DNA from: Chloroflexota bacterium
GTDB lineage: Bacteria > Chloroflexota > Dehalococcoidia > RBG-13-53-26
Direction: 5' to 3'
Assembly (NCBI GenBank): GCA_030616195.1
Contig: JAUWXW010000039.1
Span: 1-9,819, forward strand
DNA length: 9,819 nucleotides
Shown in pieces: positions 6,584 to 9,819 of the stretch. Under the pieces are notes generated by a model. The model was not told where the DNA came from and did no database searches. It was given only the letters and a program-made list of their open reading frames with translations. The first letter of the stretch is position 1, and every line of letters starts with the position of its first letter. A program made the position numbers and the translations under genes.

Positions 6584-6642
6584 CGTAGGGCGGGGGCCTG
6601 TGTCCCCACCGCTTTTGGGGCAGGACTGGAGCCTGCCCTACG
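6584..6642. repeat. 59-bp palindromic intergenic repeat element with CGTAGGGC terminal inverted repeats
   Basis: CGTAGGGC (6584-6591) and GCCCTACG (6635-6642) are perfect 8-bp terminal inverted repeats. Inside are two hairpins: GGGG/CCCC around 6592-6607, and a perfect 7-bp stem GGGCAGG (6618-6624) with CCTGCCC (6632-6638) and a 7-nt loop. The whole can fold as a cruciform or cloverleaf. It fills the cimA-prepilin peptidase gap and its end abuts the ribosome binding region of the latter. It resembles dispersed GC-rich palindromes found in many bacterial genomes (recalled, not checked). There is no T-run, so a terminator role is unsupported. Confidence 0.6.
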
Positions 6643-6651
6643 GGAAGTAAG

Positions 6652-7443
6652 GTGCTGTACACATCCCTGGTAATGCTGGCCTTTGCCCTGTTGGGCCTGT
6701 CTGTGGGCAGCTTCCTCAACCTGTGTATCGACCGGCTGCCTCTGGGCCAATCCATAACCAGTCCCCCTTCTCATTGTCCTGCTTGCGGGCGAAGAGTATC
6801 TGCCCTCGATCTGATCCCCTTCTTTAACTATCTCTGGCTGCGTGGTGCCTGTCGCTATTGCCATGCTGGCATTCCCATCAGACTGCCTATAGTGGAGTTG
6901 GTGACCGGGCTTGCTTTTGCCTTCCTCTACTGGAACTTCGGCTTTGACCAAGGTCCTGAGCTGGGCATGTCCATGGTGTACGCCAGCTTTCTGATCGTTA
7001 TGTTCTTCGTTGACCTGGAGCACCAGTTGATCCTCAACAAGGTAGTCTATCCTGGAATCGTGGTGGCTTTTGCCCTTTCCTTTGCCTGGCCTGATGCCTT
7101 TTCTTATCTGTGGACTGATCTTGGGGTGGTAAGCTCCTTGATAGGAGGTGCCGTTGGCTTTGCTCTGCTGTTCTTGCCTTACATTATCTATCCCAAAGGG
7201 ATGGGCGCAGGAGACGTAAAGCTGGCACTGATGATCGGGCTGATGACCGGGTTCCCGGAGGTATTCGTCGCCCTGCTATTGGCCATAGTGGGGGGTGGAT
7301 TGCTGGCCATCCTTCTTCTCGCCCTTGGCTTGAAGAAACGCGGTGAGGCTATCCCCTTTGGTCCCTTCCTCGCTGCTTCTGCTATGGTGGCCTTGCTTTG
7401 GGGAGAGAGTATCTACGAGTGGTATACAGGGTGGTTCTCATGA
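6652..7443 (+). CDS. pilD: A24 family prepilin peptidase / N-methyltransferase
   Basis: Integral-membrane aspartic protease that cleaves the leader of type IV prepilins or pseudopilins and, in bifunctional members, N-methylates the new terminus. 263 residues from GTG 6652, with GGGA 6 nt upstream; the next in-frame ATG, at 6673, has no ribosome binding site. The N-terminal domain has GLSVGSFLNLCIDRLP (15-30) and the two zinc pairs CPAC (42-45) and CRYC (67-70) that mark the bifunctional form. Catalytic aspartates are Asp121 in FVDLEHQLI and Asp188 in GMGAGDVKL, the GxGD signature. About seven to eight hydrophobic segments follow, ending near the GEAIPFGPFLA motif. Full length and apparently intact. 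No pilin or secretion ATPase genes are nearby, so substrates must be encoded elsewhere. Confidence 0.94.
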   Translation: MLYTSLVMLAFALLGLSVGSFLNLCIDRLPLGQSITSPPSHCPACGRRVSALDLIPFFNYLWLRGACRYCHAGIPIRLPIVELVTGLAFAFLYWNFGFDQGPELGMSMVYASFLIVMFFVDLEHQLILNKVVYPGIVVAFALSFAWPDAFSYLWTDLGVVSSLIGGAVGFALLFLPYIIYPKGMGAGDVKLALMIGLMTGFPEVFVALLLAIVGGGLLAILLLALGLKKRGEAIPFGPFLAASAMVALLWGESIYEWYTGWFS

Positions 7444-7493
7444 GGCTCCGGGAGCACTATAAATGTGTTGAGACGAAGCAAGCTCTATCCTTA

Positions 7494-7526
7494 ACCTTGG
7501 CAGGCATGGCAAGGGCCTGCCAAGGT
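7494..7526. repeat. Perfect 12-bp inverted repeat (strong hairpin)
   Basis: ACCTTGGCAGGC (7494-7505) and GCCTGCCAAGGT (7515-7526) pair perfectly around a 9-nt ATGGCAAGG loop, about 50 bp after the prepilin peptidase stop. No U-tract follows on either strand, so it is not a canonical intrinsic terminator. It may act as an mRNA 3'-end stabiliser, a factor-dependent termination aid or a repeat remnant. Confidence 0.6.
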
Positions 7527-7604
7527 GAGCTCGCCCCTGGCGATCTCTGGAGGCCCTGTCCTACGAGACAACAGACTAGTGAACGCTCTCCGATTCCCCA
7601 GACA

Positions 7605-7633
7605 TTGACAGTAGGAGCGAAATGTCGTAGCTT
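7605..7633 (+). promoter_or_regulatory. Weak candidate promoter for the kinase/response-regulator pair
   Basis: A perfect TTGACA (7605-7610) is followed after 17 bp by TAGCTT (7628-7633), which matches the -10 consensus at only three bases. It would give a leader of about 155 nt. Its position downstream of the hairpin suits a separate transcription unit for the two-component pair. Confidence 0.3.
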
Positions 7634-7794
7634 AGTAGCCGAGGCGAGTATGCTGACTAGGTGGCCGTTTTATCGTCAGGCGCGGAAGGTAGCACGAGTG
7701 ACTGCGCCAAGCTATTCGTGTGGCGAGTCTCTGTTTGGGTGCGGGATCATGGAGCCAATAGAGTTTGAAAGCAGTCTTGAAGAAGAGTGATGCG

Positions 7795-8994
7795 ATGGTT
7801 CAGAACAAGCAGGCCAGGCCCAGGAAGCCGATGTCCTATGAGAACGTCATCTACCTGTTCCTGGCGCTGTACCGTTTTTTCGCCTACGTCCTGGCTGTGG
7901 TTCTCACCCAGGCTATTCCGCTAGACCCGCTTAAAGAACCTAACGTTCAAACCTACCTCATCGTGGGCCTGGTAGGCGTTTATACCCTGCTTAAGGTCTT
8001 TTCCCCTCTACTGTGGCAGCAGAGATACCCTTGGACATATGTAGTTTTGGGTTTCGATCTCGTTGCTTGCATCCTTCCTCTGATGTTCACCGGCGGACTG
8101 GACAGCGGCTTTCTCCTCTATGCTCTTACTCCTGTGATGAGCGCCGCCCTCATGTTTAGGGAGAGTGTGGCCTTTATCACATCTGGGCTGCTATCTCTAT
8201 CTCTGCTTCTAGCCCACGTGGTCGGCAGTCAGTGGAGCGACGAATTTGCCTGGATTATGAACGGCAACTATCTTCCGCTGCTTATGATCTATATCATCTT
8301 CCTCTTCCTTATCGCTATTCTTACCTATCGCACCAACTTGAATATCCGTCGGCACATAGAAGCAGATGCCGTACTCGGCGAACGAAGGAGGATAAGGCGC
8401 GAGCTGCACGACGGCGTGGCCCAGTCACTGAGTTACCTCAATATGAAAACGAAGTCGGTGAGAGACGCAGTATCTTCGCAGAGCACTGACCAGGCGCTCG
8501 CTGGTCTGGAGGACATCCGGAAAGTGGTGAGAGATACCTATGAGGATATCAGGGTAGCGATTGACTCGTTGAGTGAGACACGGATATTCCCCTTGGTGCG
8601 GACTCTGGCTGAGTATGTCCAGGAATTCGGTGAAGCAAACAGCATTGAGGCCAAATTTGAGCCACCTGAAGGCGATATGAAGCTTTCCCACATGGCTGAA
8701 CTACAGCTTTTGCAGGTCGCTCATGAGTCGCTGACCAACGTCAGAAAGCATGCTCAGGCTAGTAGCGTGTGGATAAAGATGGATAGTAGTCCACAAGGTG
8801 TGGAAATGATTATCAAGGACAATGGACGGGGTTTTTCTTTGGCGGACTATCAAGAAGACTCTGCTGGTCACCACGGATTGATTATCATGGCGGAACGAGT
8901 GGAGAGCCTCGGAGGTACCTGCGATATTGCTAGCAATCCTGGTGAGGGTACGGAGATAAGGATCCGCATCCCGGCCGAGAAAGTGAGGTTATGA
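7795..8994 (+). CDS. NarL-family sensor histidine kinase with six-TM N-terminal domain
   Basis: Membrane sensor kinase that autophosphorylates on His and passes phosphate to the response regulator encoded 1 nt downstream. About 399 residues from ATG 7795; in-frame starts at TTG 7765 (GGAG 10 nt upstream) and ATG 7831 are also possible, so the N-terminus is uncertain. Residues about 15-180 carry six hydrophobic segments (starting YENVIYLFLALYRFFAYV and ending YLPLLMIYIIFLFLIAILTY) with no large external loop, so it probably senses a membrane or intramembrane signal. The HisKA_3 dimerisation helix reads ERRRIRRELHDGVAQSL with phospho-acceptor His205. The HATPase_c domain has the N-box HESLTNVRKHA (Asn315), G1 DNGRGF (342-347) and G2 GHHGLIIMAERV, ending GEGTEIRIRIP. 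No PAS or HAMP domain is seen. The family resembles LiaS/DesK/DegS-type kinases. The signal is unknown. Confidence 0.9.
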   Translation: MVQNKQARPRKPMSYENVIYLFLALYRFFAYVLAVVLTQAIPLDPLKEPNVQTYLIVGLVGVYTLLKVFSPLLWQQRYPWTYVVLGFDLVACILPLMFTGGLDSGFLLYALTPVMSAALMFRESVAFITSGLLSLSLLLAHVVGSQWSDEFAWIMNGNYLPLLMIYIIFLFLIAILTYRTNLNIRRHIEADAVLGERRRIRRELHDGVAQSLSYLNMKTKSVRDAVSSQSTDQALAGLEDIRKVVRDTYEDIRVAIDSLSETRIFPLVRTLAEYVQEFGEANSIEAKFEPPEGDMKLSHMAELQLLQVAHESLTNVRKHAQASSVWIKMDSSPQGVEMIIKDNGRGFSLADYQEDSAGHHGLIIMAERVESLGGTCDIASNPGEGTEIRIRIPAEKVRL

Positions 8995-8995
8995 A

Positions 8996-9658
8996 ATGCC
9001 TATTAGAGTACTTTTGGTGGATGATCACTCCTTGTATCGGCGTGGCATAACTGCAGCATTGGCTGGGGAGGAGAGCATCGAGATAGTGGGAGAGGCGGCG
9101 GACGGGCTGGAGGGCATAGAGAAGACAAGGGAACTCATGCCCGATGTAGTGGTGCTGGACCTTCAGATGCCCCGTTGCGGCGGCCTCGAGGCCTGCCAGG
9201 CCCTCCAGACAGAGTTGCCTCAGATCAATGTCCTCGTGCTGACTGTCTCCGACAAGGAATCTGACCTTTTTGGAGCCATAAAAGCCGGTGCCAAGGGATA
9301 TCTGCTGAAGGACACTGGGCCAGAGGATCTGGCCCAGGCCGTTATTCACATTGCCAAGGGAGGGGTGATAGTCTCTCCTTCTATGGCGTCAAAGCTGCTC
9401 ACTGAGTTCAAGACAGGAGAAGTGTACAGGGAGGAAGCTACTTCAGCGGTGAGCCAGCGAGAAGTGGAGGTCCTTCAACTGGTGGCCAAGGGTGCCACTA
9501 ACAAGGGGATTGCCAGCACCCTGTTCATCTCCGAGAATACCGTCAAGACCCATCTGCGAAATATCATGGACAAGCTGCACTTGGCGAACCGCAGCCAGGC
9601 CGCTGCTTACGCCATCAGGGCGGGTCTGGTTCGCGATGAGGATCCTGAGCTGTCATAG
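8996..9658 (+). CDS. NarL/LuxR-family response regulator, partner of the upstream kinase
   Basis: Cytoplasmic transcription factor of 220 residues. ATG 8996 has GAGGT 6 nt upstream, lying inside the end of the kinase gene, which suggests translational coupling. The receiver domain (1-120) is complete: acidic pocket Asp9-Asp10, phospho-acceptor Asp55 in VVVLDLQMP, Thr83 in VLTVSD and Lys105 in GYLLKD. The C-terminal LuxR-type helix-turn-helix (about 150-212) reads SQREVEVLQLVAKG, then the recognition region FISENTVKTHLRNIMDKL and ANRSQAAAYAIRAGL. Length and order are typical of NarL, LiaR and DegU relatives. It is convergent with a possible minus-strand gene whose stop lies 1 bp beyond. Target genes cannot be told from the window. 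Confidence 0.94.
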   Translation: MPIRVLLVDDHSLYRRGITAALAGEESIEIVGEAADGLEGIEKTRELMPDVVVLDLQMPRCGGLEACQALQTELPQINVLVLTVSDKESDLFGAIKAGAKGYLLKDTGPEDLAQAVIHIAKGGVIVSPSMASKLLTEFKTGEVYREEATSAVSQREVEVLQLVAKGATNKGIASTLFISENTVKTHLRNIMDKLHLANRSQAAAYAIRAGLVRDEDPELS

Positions 9659-9659
9659 C

Positions 9660-9818
9660 TCAGGGCCCCAACTCGACCACAGCGAGGTCGTTCTCGCGTA
9701 GGGCAACCCATGGCTCGGCTTCCGGCCACCAAAGCCGCCTCTGGATAGACTCCCAGTGATTCGCCAATCTTGTGTGCCATTCTGTGCCAAGCGAAAAATG
9801 CAAAAGCAACGCCGAGTT
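9660..9818 (-). CDS. Possible C-terminal end of a convergent gene, unknown function (partial)
   Basis: On the minus strand one frame is open from the right edge to a TGA at 9660-9662, giving about 52 residues ending in EPWVALRENDLAVVELGP. The stop falls just beyond the response regulator's stop, as expected for tightly convergent genes, and the composition (W, E, L, hydrophobic alternation) is protein-like. The other two minus-strand frames are also open over this short stretch, so the choice of frame is weak. No family recognised. Confidence 0.35.
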   Translation of the reverse strand, partial: NSALLLHFSLGTEWHTRLANHWESIQRRLWWPEAEPWVALRENDLAVVELGP

Positions 9819-9819
9819 C

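Larger units (their letters stand above)
7444..7794. other. About 350-bp gap with no convincing gene
   Basis: The stretch between the prepilin peptidase and the histidine kinase holds a perfect 12-bp hairpin (7494-7526), a sequence resembling the right end of the 59-bp palindromic element (about 7545-7566), a candidate promoter (7605-7633) and the kinase ribosome binding region. One plus-strand frame is open across it (from 7398 to 7790), but its translation is rich in R, C, S and T, has no recognisable motif and overlaps the prepilin peptidase, so I do not call it a gene. Confidence 0.55.

Noticed and set aside
7398..7790. Open plus-strand frame of 130 codons between the prepilin peptidase and the kinase
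   Set aside because: It overlaps the end of the prepilin peptidase, spans a perfect hairpin and a repeat-like stretch, and its translation has no motif and non-coding-like composition.
9697..9704. CGTAGGGC as another copy of the 59-bp element's terminal repeat
   Set aside because: Only 8 bp match, with no second arm or internal hairpins, and it may lie inside a coding region.

Overview
The window holds seven complete plus-strand genes and the ends of two minus-strand genes at its edges. It looks like bacterial chromosome, of moderately high GC by eye. The gene content (a tungstate TupABC importer, a citramalate synthase of the long LeuA-related type, a TadA/PilD-type prepilin peptidase, a NarL-type two-component pair) and the liberal use of TTG/GTG starts would fit an anaerobic Chloroflexota (Dehalococcoidia-like) or a similar uncultured anaerobe. 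That placement is inference; there is no rRNA or other phylogenetic marker. No phage, IS, CRISPR or tRNA was seen.

Layout. (1) 1-600, minus strand: the N-terminal 200 residues of an exported or membrane-anchored protein running off the left edge. Its N-terminus resembles type I signal peptidase up to the catalytic SGSM motif, then turns into a beta-rich, Ig/NEW3-like region. (2) 601-921: divergent intergenic region with a minus-strand promoter, a 32-bp-period direct repeat carrying the -35 elements, a perfect 9-bp inverted repeat and a plus-strand promoter. (3) 922-4810: a tungstate uptake operon, made of a one-component regulator (GntR winged helix plus periplasmic-binding-protein-like sensor), tupA, tupB and tupC. 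The genes are tightly spaced and each has a good ribosome binding site. (4) 4934-6573: citramalate synthase (cimA) behind its own extended -10 promoter. (5) 6584-6642: a 59-bp palindromic repeat element, then 6652-7443, an A24 prepilin peptidase. (6) 7444-7794: a gap of about 350 bp with no convincing gene, a perfect 12-bp hairpin and a candidate promoter. (7) 7795-9658: a six-TM NarL-family histidine kinase and its LuxR-type response regulator, separated by 1 nt. (8) 9660-9818: the possible C-terminal end of a convergent minus-strand gene.

How they work together. The regulator probably senses the oxyanion that the Tup importer delivers: its sensor domain has the same anion-loop style (GSGTR) as TupA (DDSGTH). 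TupA captures tungstate outside, TupB carries it across, and TupC powers and perhaps feedback-limits transport through its C-terminal domain. cimA starts the threonine-independent isoleucine route and seems functionally separate. The prepilin peptidase serves type IV pili, type II secretion or competence machinery encoded elsewhere. The kinase/regulator pair has no target recognisable in the window. The most unusual items are the signal-peptidase-like edge gene, the GntR-PBP/tup arrangement and the palindromic elements; none clearly amounts to a wholly new system.
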